The notes under the pieces were generated by a model. The model searched no databases. It was not told the origin of the DNA and was given only the letters and a program-made list of their open reading frames with translations. The position numbers and the translations under genes were made by a program. From Incurvaria masculella (taxonomy: Eukaryota; Arthropoda; Insecta; Lepidoptera; Incurvariidae): a DNA stretch of 64,000 bases. The stretch is from positions 129,001 to 193,000 of the forward strand of contig OX335653.1 of the NCBI GenBank assembly GCA_946894095.1, written 5' to 3'. This document shows, one piece after another, positions 42,371 to 53,877 of the stretch. Positions within the stretch are counted from its first letter, which is position 1. Each line of letters starts with the position of its first letter.

Positions 42371-42749
42371 GCGGAGCTCTGGTAAATCTACGGTCAGCAG
42401 TAGTAACATGTAATGTCCTACCCGCTCACCTGCTACGTTTGTAGCAATAACGTCATCTCTCGAAATACCGGTATAATAAACAAGAATCGTGTCATGTATC
42501 AATCTATCATCTAATGGAAATTTAAAAGTTAATTGAGTACCTATTCTACTTCTCTTCTCTGCCTGTAGTGTTTGCTCACCTCAATATACAAAGATTGCCT
42601 GGAGCACATTCTGAAAATATTAGTGAAACATTTAAGTTACCGATGTGGGCGATCTCTGGTCACATTTTATTTTTATTTCATTTTATAAAATAAACATTTT
42701 GTGATGAACGAGTTAGGTAATATTACTTACTGACATGACATTGCTCCTC

Positions 42750-43170
42750 GAACGACTATAAACTCGTAAGCGCTGTTCAACTACATGTGCTGCACCACGG
42801 AATATCTGTTCTGTGACCTGCACGATGTACACCTGATCTGGACTTACACGTGAGAAAGTTTCGCAGAAGTTATAGGGTCTGCCCATTCCTTTAATTTTTT
42901 CGATAGTTTTTTTATGGATATGGAATCGAATGCTATGGCAAGATCTAAGAATACACCAATAACGTTTTTACCCATATCAAGATTTGACAAAAATGTTTGG
43001 ATTAGAAGTGTGTTAGCGTCGTCGGTCGATCTTTTGGCTCTAAACCCAAATTGGTTACCTGCCAGTTGTCTCTCACTTTAACTACTTTTTCTAGTAATTT
43101 TAAGCTAGATGTACCAGTTTGAATACTCAAGTTGAATAGGTAGGTATGTAAGGTATGTAAGAGGCTCTTT
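42750..43170 (-). pseudogene. LINE reverse transcriptase fragment
   Basis: The minus strand reads LDMGKNVIGVFLDLAIAFDS ISIKKLSKKLKE, the FLDL..AFD palm motif. It is preceded by a degraded QFGFR..RSTDDA-like block (NLGLEPKDRPTTLT in another frame). Frameshifted and truncated at both ends. Confidence 0.72.
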
Positions 43171-44229
43171 GACTTGGTTTACTAGTTTCTTAAGTGAACT
43201 TTAATTTAGTCCATCCAGTCCAGGTGCACATTATTTTTTAGGTCGGACATTAATCGGGATGTATATAAGGGGGGTGGTTTAGGGTCAAGCTTCATAGAAA
43301 TATTTTTTCTAAACAAGGATATATTATAAAATCTAACAATAAAATGTATTTCGTGCTGACTAAAATCATAAACAAAAGGGCTTAATAACATAACGGGTGT
43401 TAGTAGTTTTAAAAAAGAAAGAAAAAAATTGCATCGCGATACCAAGTGACATTTCACAAAGTTGTCATGGGTCCAAACATTATGACCACACTAAAGGTCT
43501 GACCGCACTAGGCGTACTACACTGCAGCGGAGCGCGCGACCCTACTGAGTAGGTATACCGCACTAGCGCGACGCTACGCGGCAAATTTTGCTTGCAGTCG
43601 TTCGGCAGATGATATTTGATGATATGGATATTATAATAGTTACTTTGCTCTGTGAGCAAGAAGATAGTTCGGAGCAAGCAAAATATTTTGGAGTGGATAT
43701 GAGTGTATGTAGGTAAAGAAAAGGTAGGAAACACTGGTCGCAGACCCATCATGCGACCACTCAATGTAAACGTCTTGACTTGTTCTACCTGCCTGTCCCA
43801 TCATCTGTGTTTTGAGCGTTTACTTGGAGTGGGTGCATTATGACTTGCGCTTGCGCTGCATCACCAAAATGGCCGATGGCCGAAAATAAAATCTTGGAAT
43901 CAGCTAAAAATACGAGCTCGTCCCAAAACAAAAAAATCAGCTACCGAATATTTAAGATCGGTGCATATTTTTGTATTATATTGTAAGTCACGAAGCCTGA
44001 CGAAAGGCTAAAGAGCTGCACATGTCAGGAAAAGCCCGGACGAACCTAGTCGTGAGTGTGCTCAGCGTGGCCGGAGGCATAGGTATTCGCAAGCGCAGGC
44101 GCCCAAGCAGTTCGCTATTACTTATTCTGTGGCCAGGTGAGCTCACGCACAGCTCGCTCCACTCGCGGCTCGCTACTCTGATTTGCCAAATACGTTCATA
44201 CCATCCACCAACTCACGATGCGATGATAG

Positions 44230-44360
44230 CACGCCGCGATAACTCGCCAAGGTCGCGCCCCCTCCCTCCCCCCTCCCCCTCCGGCGCGCCGCCCCGTGCG
44301 TCGCCGTGTCGCCGCGTGCGTCGCGCCGGCCGCCGCCCGCGCGCCGGCTTGTCCGCAAGA
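44230..44360. promoter_or_regulatory. GC-rich island in Dad intron 1
   Basis: Short C-rich then CGCGTGCGTCG-rich block in otherwise AT-rich DNA. No open frame worth calling; possible regulatory element. Confidence 0.3.
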
Positions 44361-44895
44361 AAGTTCCGACACCATCGAAATTCCAAAGCCAAATACAAAT
44401 CGTAGGATGGGAACAACATCAACATCCTCCCGATTTTAAACAAGATTGTTTTATTGTCTAGCCATCATCTAGTACAGTCAACCAAAGGTTAAAGAATCCA
44501 CTTCCGGTTACACGTAAAAATGAATGGTGTTTAAATAAGACATAAGACATAAGACATTCCAAAAGTCAAAGTATTTCGACTGTTCATCTTTTCATTCAAC
44601 CGGATGTGTATCCTTAACTCTTTGTTCGACTGTACATCACATTACACTCGGATAATATGTGTTATATCATACATCATCACGTAGTGGTAGTCGATTCAAT
44701 AATTAAATCGAAGAAACTGCTCGGCATTTTTTCAGCGTCTATTAAAAACGTACTAACAGGTGTGTATACCATTGCCTAATTTTTTTTAAACATACTATAA
44801 TACACACGAATACTGGAAGGGCACTAACATCGATATAAGTTACGGCGATGGCCACTTAGCATGGTTTTCAGCGAGTGCTGATTTATTTGAATCGA

Positions 44896-44985
44896 CACTT
44901 GAAGGGCCTGTATTACTAAAGTACTGATTGTCTCGTATTGGTATTGATTGCAAGCTGCTACGAAAAGCCCTTGATTTGAAGTCAC
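44896..44985 (+). repeat. AAGGGCC-ended MITE, copy 2
   Basis: Reverse-complement relative of 166-286, sharing CACTT(G/A)AAGGGCCT, ATTGCAAGCTGCTA and GCCCTT(A/G)ATTTG. Confidence 0.55.
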
Positions 44986-45009
44986 AGGAAATCAAAGATT
45001 TAAAAATTT

Positions 45010-45320
45010 TTAGAAATGCATTCTTTGTCCATTGGCTAATGTTTGCACGGCGCCGCGGCGACTGCCATATAAAAGCGAAATCGTCTTCCAGGCCCTAACG
45101 TTACCCTGCCCCTAAACGTTGTTGAGAAAGTACAAAGTAAAAAAATAAAAAATGAAAGTAAAAAATACTACTTTTACTATAATTACAAATAGTTTACAAT
45201 CTAAAAGGTATTAAAAAAATAAAAGATACAGACATAGACATTTACAATATATTTTAGAATGCAAAATTTCTAAAAAAACATTAAGAGCATGGAAACAGTT
45301 ATCGCCCGTAGTCGAGCCCG
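45010..45320 (+). repeat. Dispersed repeat shared with 55490-56100
   Basis: Both copies read ATTCTTTGTCCATTGGC, ATC.TCTTCCA.GCCCTAACG, AATCTAAAAGGTAT, and ACATTA.GAGCATG...GTTATCGCC. Non-coding. Confidence 0.55.
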
Positions 45321-45505
45321 TAGTACGGGAAATTGATAGGTAAGGTGTAGCAATCATAAATGGGGAATTGTAAAATAATCAACAGCACAAGAAATTAAGA
45401 CTATTTTAGTATTGTTTTGTTAAAATAAAAGAAGCTTGCATAATTTTAAATAAATATGGTTGAAAAAATAAACTAAAAATCAATTACTATCTCTTAAACA
45501 CTTAT

Positions 45506-47577
45506 ATGTGTACATACATGGATACATGGATACACTGGCTAACTACACTCAGCGTCGACGACGTTGATTTGGCGACAAAACGATTTTATGCCAAAATCAA
45601 CTCGATAATAGATGCCCACGTACCAACCAGAACTATACATTCCAATCCTCGACACCCTGTTTGGTATAGCCGTGCCTTAATCAAAATTATTAAAGAGAAG
45701 CTTAAATATCATAAGAAATACAAAATTTACAAACGTAATGAAGATTACAATACTTTTTCTTTCTTGAGAGAACGCCAAAAGAGAGTCGAAAAAATATGTT
45801 ACGATAATTATATAAAAAGAGCTGAGGGACATATAAAAAATGATCCTAAATATTTCTGGACATTTATCAAGTCCAAACAAAGATCATCAGACATACCTGA
45901 CAATATGATCCTCTGTGACTCCGTTGCACAGGGTGGCCAAGATATATCAAATTTGTTTAATACCTTTTTTCAATCAACATTTGAACCATGCTCTACGAAT
46001 ATCTCGCCATTAAATCCGCCCATTGTTATTGAAAACTCTTCTACAGTTAACATCAGTTCGATAAACCTGGACACTACCTTAGTACACAAATACATAAAAT
46101 CGCTTGATCCCAAAAAGGGAAGCGGACCTGATGGAATCCACCCAATATTTGTAAGAAACTGCGCAGATGTACTGGCCTCTCCTTTGTCTTACTTGTTTCG
46201 TTTGTCCCTTGACAAGGGCTATTTTCCTTTAGAATGGAAACGCTCTTTTATCGTGCCTGTCTACAAAAAAGGAGACAAACACAATATAGAAAACTATCGC
46301 CCAATATCTAAATTAAATGTAATTGGTAAGTTATTTGAAAAGATAGTTTTTGACTTAATTTTTCCTTTAATTAGGCCACTTATTATTCCGAACCAACACG
46401 GTTTTATCTCGAAAAAATCGACCGAGACCAACTTATGTGAGTTTGTTGACCTGGTCCTTGGGGCGATGGACGATGGAAGCCAGGTGGACGTCGTGTATAC
46501 CGATTATTCCAAAGCCTTTGATAAAATTCCACATAACTTGCTTATTTTGAAAATAGAATCCATGGGTATACACGGCGATCTACTGCGTTGGCTGTCATCT
46601 TATCTGGCAAATCGCTCACAAGCAGTGACTCTTAAAGGTTACTGCTCCATGTTTGTCCCGGTCACATCTGGTGTTCCCCAGGGTTCCCACCTTGGGCCAC
46701 TTATGTTTAACATATTCATAAACGATGTCGTTTTAGCTATACGTAAATCAAATCTTCTTTTGTATGCTGACGACAAAAAGATAATAAAAATTATAAAAAC
46801 TATGCAAGATTGCCAAGACTTACAGGAGGACCTAGACAACCTACATGAATATTGCAATCTTAACCTACTCCATTTAAACATCGATAAATGTTCAATCATA
46901 TCCTTCTCTCGGAAATTTGCTAAAAAGTTCTTTACTTATTCAATCGGGAATAAAACAATTAAAAGAGTTGACGAGGTTAAAGATCTTGGAGTTATTCTCG
47001 ATAGTAAACTTCTATTTAAATCCCATATTGAGCATATTAGTGCGAAAGCTTATAAAATGTTAGGTTTCCTACTGCGCACTAGCAGCTCCTTTAAATCTAT
47101 AAATACGTTCAAAACCCTGTATGTTGCGTATGTAAGAAGTCATCTTGAATACGCATCAACTGTTTGGAACCCCCAATATGATACCTATATCAAAAACATT
47201 GAAAAGATTCAAAACAAATTCTTGAAATATGTATCATATAGAGCCCCAAATAGTTTTGATCAAGTTGATGAAATTTTAGAATCCTTACAACATCGCAGGG
47301 AAAATAGGGATCTAATCATGCTTTTCAAAATAATACATACAAAAATTTAACCCCGTACTTACTCTCTAATATTAATTTCAGATGCCCTACTAGATTAACC
47401 CGTTCCGACGACACATTTTATGTTCATAAAATAAAATGCCATACTAATTATTTTAAAAACACATTCGTTCGTAGAAGTTGTACTTCCTTCAATAAAAAAT
47501 GTACAAATATCGATATATTTAATGTTAATTTAGGGAAATTTAAGAAATGTTTGCAATTAATCAATCAATTTAAATAA
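45506..47577 (+). pseudogene. LINE ORF2 reverse transcriptase, one late frameshift
   Basis: A 614-codon open frame (45506-47350) encodes the RT domain of a Jockey-like non-LTR retrotransposon. Visible motifs are PVWYSRALIKIIKEKLKYHK (51-70), SGPDGIHP (206-213), PVYKKGD...ENYRPISKLNVIGKLFE, YTDYSKAFDK with catalytic D333, SGVPQGSHLGPLMFNIFIND (388-407), and YADD (420-423). The thumb block is DLGVILDSKL. After the stop at 47350, the next frame continues the protein (LTPYLLSNINFRCPTRLTRS...) to a stop at 47575-47577. A single-base indel near 47347 therefore split the tail. The start codon is probably fortuitous because the element is truncated at the endonuclease-RT junction. The His in PQGSH replaces the usual Ile/Asn. 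Confidence 0.85.
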
Positions 47578-47838
47578 CTTAGGTAAATTTGTTACTTACT
47601 GTTTTCTGTTTTCTGTTTTCTGATAAATATTTTTTAGTTTGAAAAGGTAACATAACCGGTAGTTGTAGTAGCTAGGATTAGTGTTAGAATTTGTTTAAGT
47701 TTACTATTACTGTGTTTAATTTTATGTCGAAGATTCATTGGTTTATGTTTTTTTTTTGTTATGATTATTTTATATGTATGTATATTAACTGTTTTCTTCG
47801 CAAATAAAGTAAAATAAAATAAAAAATAAAATAAAATA
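45506..47838 (+). mobile_element. 5'-truncated Jockey-like LINE, nearly intact RT
   Basis: Contains ORF2 from just after the endonuclease, one frameshift near the end, a 3' untranslated region and an (AAAAT)n-rich tail at about 47809-47838. No endonuclease or ORF1 is present upstream, so the insertion is 5' truncated near 45530. Confidence 0.85.
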
Positions 47839-47939
47839 CATATCTTCAGGCCTCTTTCTCGGAGGTGTAGGCAGAGATGATTGAGCGCCATACGTACGAT
47901 AACAGCACACCTCTTTCGCTTCATCTACAGACATAATAT

Positions 47940-48015
47940 CGTTTCATACATGCTCGACGAGTACGGGTGCTACGTTCCTGACCTTTACGAAGTATTACAT
48001 CAATTTGGTCGGTAA
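47940..48015 (-). pseudogene. Small LINE C-terminal remnant
   Basis: The sequence CATACATGCTCGACGAGTAC ... TTACATCAATTTGGTCGG parallels the stretch at 28440-28506, which encodes the DQIGVIIRK...RNTGNRRACMK tail. It is a third, short copy of that LINE family. Confidence 0.5.
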
Positions 48016-48194
48016 ATTGGTTTTAGAAGGGTTTTGGTTTAGAAGGGACTCTTATTAGAAAAAGTATCCTATAAAGTTCCCAGATAGCAATTAATTTAAT
48101 TCCTCGTAAAATTAACAAATTAAGAACAAATATCGGTTTTCATTCGGTAAAAATATTTGCCAATTTCAACGTCAAAAGATTTAGATTTTGATTT

Positions 48195-48525
48195 GAATGT
48201 GTGTTCTGGAATGGCAATGGAAGGAGATCTCAGAAGGGTGGTAAAAATTTATCCAAATATATTTTAAATGTAATATTGGTTTTAAATATTTTTTTCTTTT
48301 ATCTTCTTGTTCTATTATTGTGTTTTGCTTGTTATGTGCTAGTATTATTTGAAATTTTAGCTCGAATTGTGCTAGGTACCAATTTGTATCAATTTGTACC
48401 ATAAATATTAGTGAATGTTGTGTTCGTCTATCTATGTGAATGCGCTCAGTCTACTCTATCTATATTTTCTATGTATGTTTGAGTGGTGTTCTTGTTGATG
48501 AACATTAATAAAGAAATAATAAAAC
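48195..48525 (+). repeat. LINE 3' untranslated tail
   Basis: Ends TTGTTGATGAACATTAATAA AGAAATAATAAAA, like the LINE end at 34830-34858 (GGCGAACCTTAATAAAG). The preceding sequence has no coding similarity. Best read as a strongly truncated LINE insertion. Confidence 0.5.
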
Positions 48526-48825
48526 AATCTCTTAAATAATCAATTTAATCTTCAAATTATAGAAAACCTTACCACCTAAAATAACTAAGTACCTATTTGA
48601 AATCATGTTTCCTAATACAAAGAAAGTTTTCACTAGTGATATCCCAAACACGATTACCTCTTTAAATATAATTAAAACCTAAATAATTTTGTATTTTTCT
48701 ATTATAATATTATAGGTTTCAGAATCTGTGTCAGATCCATGAACCTGGCACGAACCAATAATGTAGGCCCAGTGATTTGTAAATATAATAAGTCTATGTT
48801 TAAGCCCTTTTATGTCATTTTACAG

Positions 48826-49860
48826 GTATTTCGGACATATCGTCCAATTGCATTATCATCTGTGTTATCAAAGATCTCTGAACATTTGATAACAAATCGG
48901 CTTACCTGGATTGTAGAAAATCAAAATCTTTTTGCTTCTAGTCAATTTGGCTTCCGAAAAGGGAGAAGTACTGCTGATAGTCTTGGGATCTTCCCTACTG
49001 ATATCCGTCTTGCTTTCAGCAGAGGGGAATCAGTCGTTGCTGTATTTCTCGACATATCAGCTGCATATTATATGATAAAGTTCTTCTTCCGATCCTTAGA
49101 AAAAAACTTCTTCTTCTCAAAATTCCTCACAAAATAGTCAACTTCATATCGAACCTTCTCTCATCTAGATCGATTACTCTCCGTATTAATGGTGTACAGA
49201 CACTCCCTAGAACTATATGGAAAGGGCTGCTCCAGGGATCAGTGCTTAGTCCAAGTTTATATAACCTTTATACCCATGACTTAGAAAAAAGTATCAACCT
49301 CCATTGCCGCATACTTCAATATAAGGATGATATTCTCATATACGTTGCTAATAAGTCAATACCTCAGGCAGCTGAAAGCTTAAACTCAGCCTTGAAAGAA
49401 TTGCATTTATGGCTATCCAACCACGGTCTGGATCTTTCTCCTTCCAAAAGTAACGCGGTTATTTTCACCAGGAAAAAAACCAACCCTGATGTTGTTATGT
49501 GCTATAATGATCATCCGGTTTCAATTCAGAATCACGCGAAATTTCTTGGCGTAATTCTCGACTCTAAAATGAAATGAATTTAATTTCTGGAAAATGTGAC
49601 AGAAATATTAACATTCTTCGTACTCTTTCTGGTATTTGGTGGGGAGCCCATCCATTCGACCTCAAATTGCTGTACAATGCATTAGTTCGTAGTCAACTGG
49701 ACTACTGATCATTTATTCTTGAACCATGCAGTAAGAAAGCATTGTTACTCTTGAATTGATTCAATCCAAATGTATGCGTTTGATTATTCGAGCGATGAAG
49801 TCATCGCCTAAAAATGCCCTCCAGGTAGAATGTGTAGAGCGCGTGTAGAAGGCAGTACTT
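48826..49860 (+). pseudogene. Degraded non-LTR reverse transcriptase of a second family
   Basis: Reads VFRTYRPIALSSVLSKISEH, SQFGFRKGRSTADSLG, VVAVFLDISAAY, then after frameshifts GLLQGSVLSPSLYNLYTHDL, RILQYKDDILIYV (YKDD instead of YADD), HGLDLSPSKSNAVIFTRKK, AKFLGVILDSKMK and NILRTLSGIWWGAHPFDLKL LYNALVRSQLDY. The style (FLDISAAYD, LQGSVLSPLLYNLYT) differs from the 45506 element and resembles R1/I-type LINEs. Multiple frameshifts and the YKDD change make it inactive. Confidence 0.8.
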
Positions 49861-50104
49861 AGCTGATAGATTTCTATTTCGCGCTGCTCAGTTATCAAAT
49901 CACCTATATCTCCCAAACTCCGCCTATTACCCTATTTGTACCATGCGTACACACGCATGTTAAGAAATATTGGAGCTGCAAGTCTATAACTCCACGTGCC
50001 CGCGGCTCCGCTCGCGTTAAAGTCCGATATTATACAGTCTGTATAGAGTCGGCCGCCGAGATGCCTCCCCGCAACGCGTTAATTCGGTGGTCAAAAAAGG
50101 TCAT

Positions 50105-50354
50105 TTTTAGGGTTCCGTACCCAAAGGGTAAAAACGGAAACCTATTACTGAGCCTTCGCTGTCCGTCCGTCCGTCTGTCACAGTCCGTTATCTCATGAAC
50201 CGCATTAGGAAGGCAGCGGAAATATTCACATAGTATGTATTTATTTTGCCGCTATAACAACATATAGGTAATATAAAAAAATATAAAAAATAAAGAGGGC
50301 TCCTTGTACGGAACCGTTAGTGTGCGAGTCCGACTCGCACTTGGCCGGTTTTTT
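50105..50354 (+). repeat. GGGTTCCGTACCC-family repeat
   Basis: Starts TTTAGGGTTCCGTACCCAAA, (TCCG)n, TTATTTTGCCGCTATAACAA, and ends GCGAGTCCGACTCGCACTTG GCCGGTTTTTT. It is preceded at about 49995-50010 by CCGCGGCTCCGCTCGCGTT, a Helitron-like 3' hairpin remnant. Confidence 0.82.
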
Positions 50355-50699
50355 GAAATATCGTCAGACATCCGTCACTCCTAAATACCTACTGAGATCT
50401 TCACCTACGGCGCTTGGGAACTCGTAGTTCGAAATTCAGTTAGGGCCTACCCAAATATTCAAAAAGGTAAGTTGGTTTTTTTAGTTTAGGTTTCCAAAAT
50501 TACAGACACGTCACCCCCTAGTGCTTTATAATTAGTGGAGAGTGGAGATGGATATTCTGTGACTCGGGAGGGTGGTCGACGGCCACTCGTAGGGGCCACA
50601 CGAGCGCAGCGGTGGGTTATGCAAAACGGAACTACAGGGGAAGTGGTGATCTCACCACCCACCTGCACCACCACACTCCCGCACGATTACAACTAGAGT

Positions 50700-50826
50700 T
50701 ATAGAAGTGTATTGAATGGCTTTCGAAGCGGCGCGGTGGGTGCGGTGGTAGCGGGGCGGGCGGGGCGGCGGCAGCGCGGGCGTCAGCTGAGCGGGGCAGG
50801 GCGGGGCGGCGCGGTGACTGTACCGT

Positions 50827-50858
<32 letters not shown>

Positions 50859-50960
50859 TCTGGCCTCGCCAACTAAATATAGCGTGGCGCCAGTCCGCCG
50901 CCGTCGGCGCCGCTGCCGCCTTCGTCTCTCCCCGCGCGTCTCGACGGATGCCTCTACATA
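50700..50960 (+). promoter_or_regulatory. GC-rich island with (GCC)n and a Mad/Medea-type site
   Basis: GC-rich block inside Dad intron 1 with about 10 tandem GCC units (50830-50859). At 50886-50900 GGCGCCAGTCCGCCG fits the consensus GGCGCCA-N4-GNCV known for BMP-activated enhancers of Drosophila Dad. Possible autoregulatory enhancer; not proof of function. Confidence 0.4.
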
Positions 50961-51009
50961 TCTAACTTTCCACGTAGACACCTAGTACCTACCTCGTGGT
51001 CCCCTTCCT

Positions 51010-51110
51010 TACTTACTAGGTGGTAGGTAGGGTTATTACCTCCAGCCCGGGTTGCTACCATCGCATTGAACGCGCGTTGGTCCAAGCGGCAAATCGTCCA
51101 TCCAGTACCT
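51010..51110 (+). repeat. Short dispersed repeat (ACTTACTAGGTGGTAGG family)
   Basis: Shares TTACTTACTAGGTGGTAGG, CCCGGGTTG.TACCATCGCA and GTC.AAGCGGCAA with 55610-55690. Confidence 0.55.
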
Positions 51111-51477
51111 TACTTTATAGGTAGGTCTGTGGTAATGTCAGTTGAGAGCTACAACGCCATCCTTCCGCACTTTTTCTACTATTGCTCAACACGCAAACAG
51201 GAAGAGAATGCACCCATTCGGCGTCAACAAAGGTCGAGTTGGAACCAAACGATCCTGTAAATCCTATCGCTAAACCGTTGAATACGCTTCATGCCGAGCT
51301 ATTCCATCAAAGTACCATCTGGGGTCTTTCAAATACGGTGTACAGAACACCATCCCAGCCGCGCCGGCAAGAATTTCGCTGCACCCGAGAAAAATGTAAC
51401 GCCATTCGTTTTACGTTCTCGGTCGCGTTATACATAAAATGCAAGGTTAATCTTATCTTTATAAATATATAAAAATC

Positions 51478-51650
51478 ACGTATCACTATATATGTTCGAA
51501 CACGTTAAACTCCGAAACCACCGAACCGATTTCAATAAAAGGAGAATGTCCATTGTTGTATTGTATGTGGGCCATAATAGCAGTGTCTACTTGAATGTTC
51601 CTCTATGAAAGAAGCGTAGTTAGTTTGTACATATTTTATCATATTATAAT
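51478..51650 (+). repeat. Helitron-like 5' end remnant
   Basis: TATATAAAAATCACGTATCA... ACTCCGAAACCACCGAACCG ATTTCAATAAAAGG resembles the 5' part of another lepidopteran Helitron class. A degraded 3' hairpin (GAAGCCGGGAACCGCAGCTA) near 52275-52294 may be its other end. Confidence 0.4.
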
Positions 51651-52552
51651 TGATATAGTTCAGTTTTCCCGAAGACGGGAACCTATAGATATCAAGTTAT
51701 GAAAATATCATCTGGTCGAATGTATTTTTCCTGCTCCGTATGGGTGACAAATGAAAATGTTTACCATGCTTTACTTAAAAATTGTGATTATATAAATATT
51801 GGAAAGCATTACTTTTCATAAAAGAGTATGTCACCAAAGCAAATTAAAACAGCTTGATGCGAGCTAAATCTATTGCAGACGCACGTTTAGCGCAATTGGA
51901 AGTCAAACACAATAATAAGTAAACCCGTTTATCCTATTTTCCTGCAATTAACCAATCACATCTGAAAAATCATTGTGAAATTCCAACAATTTAGGTATTT
52001 TTCGTGAACAGTTTACTTAATCTTCAACTCTGCTTTTCAAGTTCTGAAAAGAAAACGAGAGCTCACTCTGCCAACAAACTGCTATGTAGGTACATACTAA
52101 CTAGTAGTTTGGCAGAACTTCGTTTTAAAAATGTTGTAATATAATTTTATGTATATTAACAATTGTCCTTTCGTGTATGTATATGGTTGGTTCCAGCTCG
52201 AAAACTGACCGAACACTCCCGTTTGTTTCTTATTACATTTAACCGGGCATGTCCAAAACGAAATTAATCCGATCGAAGCCGGGAACCGCAGCTATTACAC
52301 TATAATAATAATCTTGGTATGTTTTGTTGAGACACACAGTCCTAAATGCATGAAATATACAGAAATATACATCGTCGACATAATAAAATAAAAAATATAT
52401 TTACATTAAAAAAAATAGAAAGAAAACAGACAAAATTAAACAAATCCAAATAAAATAAAGTTATAAACCAAGCCAATACCAAAATAAAATACCGACATCA
52501 TTTATGTCCAAGAAAGTTTAACTCTATTATTGTATTGAAATTATTAAAATAA

Positions 52553-52891
52553 CTAGCTGAGGTACCACGTCGCTCGTTTTGGACAGTTGTCGGGTTGAAT
52601 TATTTCCTTTATAAAAAGTTGCCCAAAGAGCTGGCTCAAAATTTGCTGGCTGAATTTATTGGTGTGTATAAAAAAATGTCTCAAATGCTAAAAGTTTTAA
52701 ATGCTAGCACACGAAAACAGGTTGTCACGCACAGACAAACCTTCGGGTTTCGCGCGTACAATATACTATAAAAAAATGTAAAATGTGTGTTCATGAAATA
52801 AACGCCACATTTTGGCACTGAAACTGAAAAGTATCATATCTACCAAATTTAATCAAAATCGGTTTAACCGAACGCGTGTGATTGAATAAGA
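52553..52891 (-). repeat. Degraded Helitron-like fragment
   Basis: Begins CTAGCTGAGGTACCACGTCG, like the reversed 3' end of the Helitrons at 22152 and 39516 (CTAGCTGCGGTACCCGG), then diverges. The (C/G)ATAAAAAGT.GCCCA block is also shared in spirit. Confidence 0.4.
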
Positions 52892-52959
52892 ATATTGTAC
52901 GCATTTGACAGTTGGTATCGAAAGAGCTCTCGATATCAACTGTCAAACGCATACAATAT
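52892..52959 (+). repeat. Compact 68-nt hairpin
   Basis: 30-base arms (52892-52921 and 52930-52959) pair at all but three positions around an 8-base loop (AAGAGCTC); one of the three is a G-U pair in RNA. It lies in Dad intron 1 in sense orientation. Could be a tiny MITE or a small-RNA precursor. Confidence 0.6.
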
Positions 52960-53058
52960 CGTTGACAGGCGATGTCGCCTTCTCTATAGCGCTTGCTCGA
53001 TATCGTTCGTAGTAGGGGGCCAGTTCAGCTCTTCTCTATTGTGTTAGGTTTCGCCTCG

Positions 53059-53100
53059 ACCCATCGCTTGCATCGCTTGCATCGCTTGCATCGCTTGCAC
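53059..53100 (+). repeat. 9-bp minisatellite
   Basis: Four to five tandem copies of ATCGCTTGC, followed by ACCGCCCGCCCGCGC. Confidence 0.85.
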
Positions 53101-53277
53101 CGCCCGCCCGCGCTATTCGTTTTCGCTTAGCGATTTTTCTGAATTGTATTTTTGCTCGGCTCTTGAGAGTGCAGCTTGATGTTATTAAAGCCTTTAAACT
53201 TCCCCAAGAATTGGGTTATTAAATGCAAAAAGAGTTATACTAATCCGACTGGTTCTTCCAGTGATTAGCGCGTTCAA

Positions 53278-53877
53278 ACAAAAAACCGGCCAAGTGCGAG
53301 TCGGACTCGCACACGAAGGGTTCCGTATCATCGTACAAGATTTAACACAAAAAAATCACGATTTTTTAATGGGGGCCCTATTTTATTTTTATTCTTTTTA
53401 AATTTTACCTATTTGTTGTTATATCGGCAAAATAAATACACACTCTGTGAAAATTTCAACTTCCTAACTATTACGGTTTTTACATTTCATTTTCATTTCA
53501 TTTCTTATCCATAGGTAGGATACCTACACTTGGACACGTTAACAATCTATCGATTCGAGAAGAGCTGACATACAAGTTTCATTAATTAATGAATTAAGAA
53601 GTAGTTTATATTTATTACACATATAAAGTTTTACAATATTGAGGTCTATGGTCATACAAAATTATCCTAATTACTCTGTTCGGGAGTATACAGCCATCGT
53701 CATTTTGGATATCATATATCACGTCAGGATAAAAATAATAAAAATAATAATAATAATAATAAAAAAAAAATAAAAAAAAGATCATGAGATACAGCCCTGT
53801 GACAGGCGGACGGACGGACAGCGGAGGCTTAGTAATAGGGTTCCGTTGGCACCCTTTGGGTACGGAACCCTAAAAAA
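53278..53877 (-). repeat. GGGTTCCGTACCC-family repeat with a nested insertion
   Basis: Starts AAACCGGCCAAGTGCGAGTC and ends TTTGGGTACGGAACCCTAAA, the full family read backwards. It is interrupted at the CTATTACGGTT|CATGAGATA block by 304 bp (53479-53782). Confidence 0.85.
53479..53782. mobile_element. Retroposon-like insertion inside a dispersed repeat
   Basis: About 304 bp lying between halves of a single GGGTTCCGTACCC repeat. One side starts CATTTCATTTTCATTTCATT and the other ends in an (AAT)n/A-rich run (53737-53779). Either end could be the retroposon tail. Too short to classify. Confidence 0.6.

Noticed and set aside
41420..42444. Large Arg/Ala/Pro-rich frames overlapping Dad exon 1 on both strands
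   Set aside because: GC-rich composition removes stops. Only the MFRRR...SRLCKP frame has homology and a matching donor.
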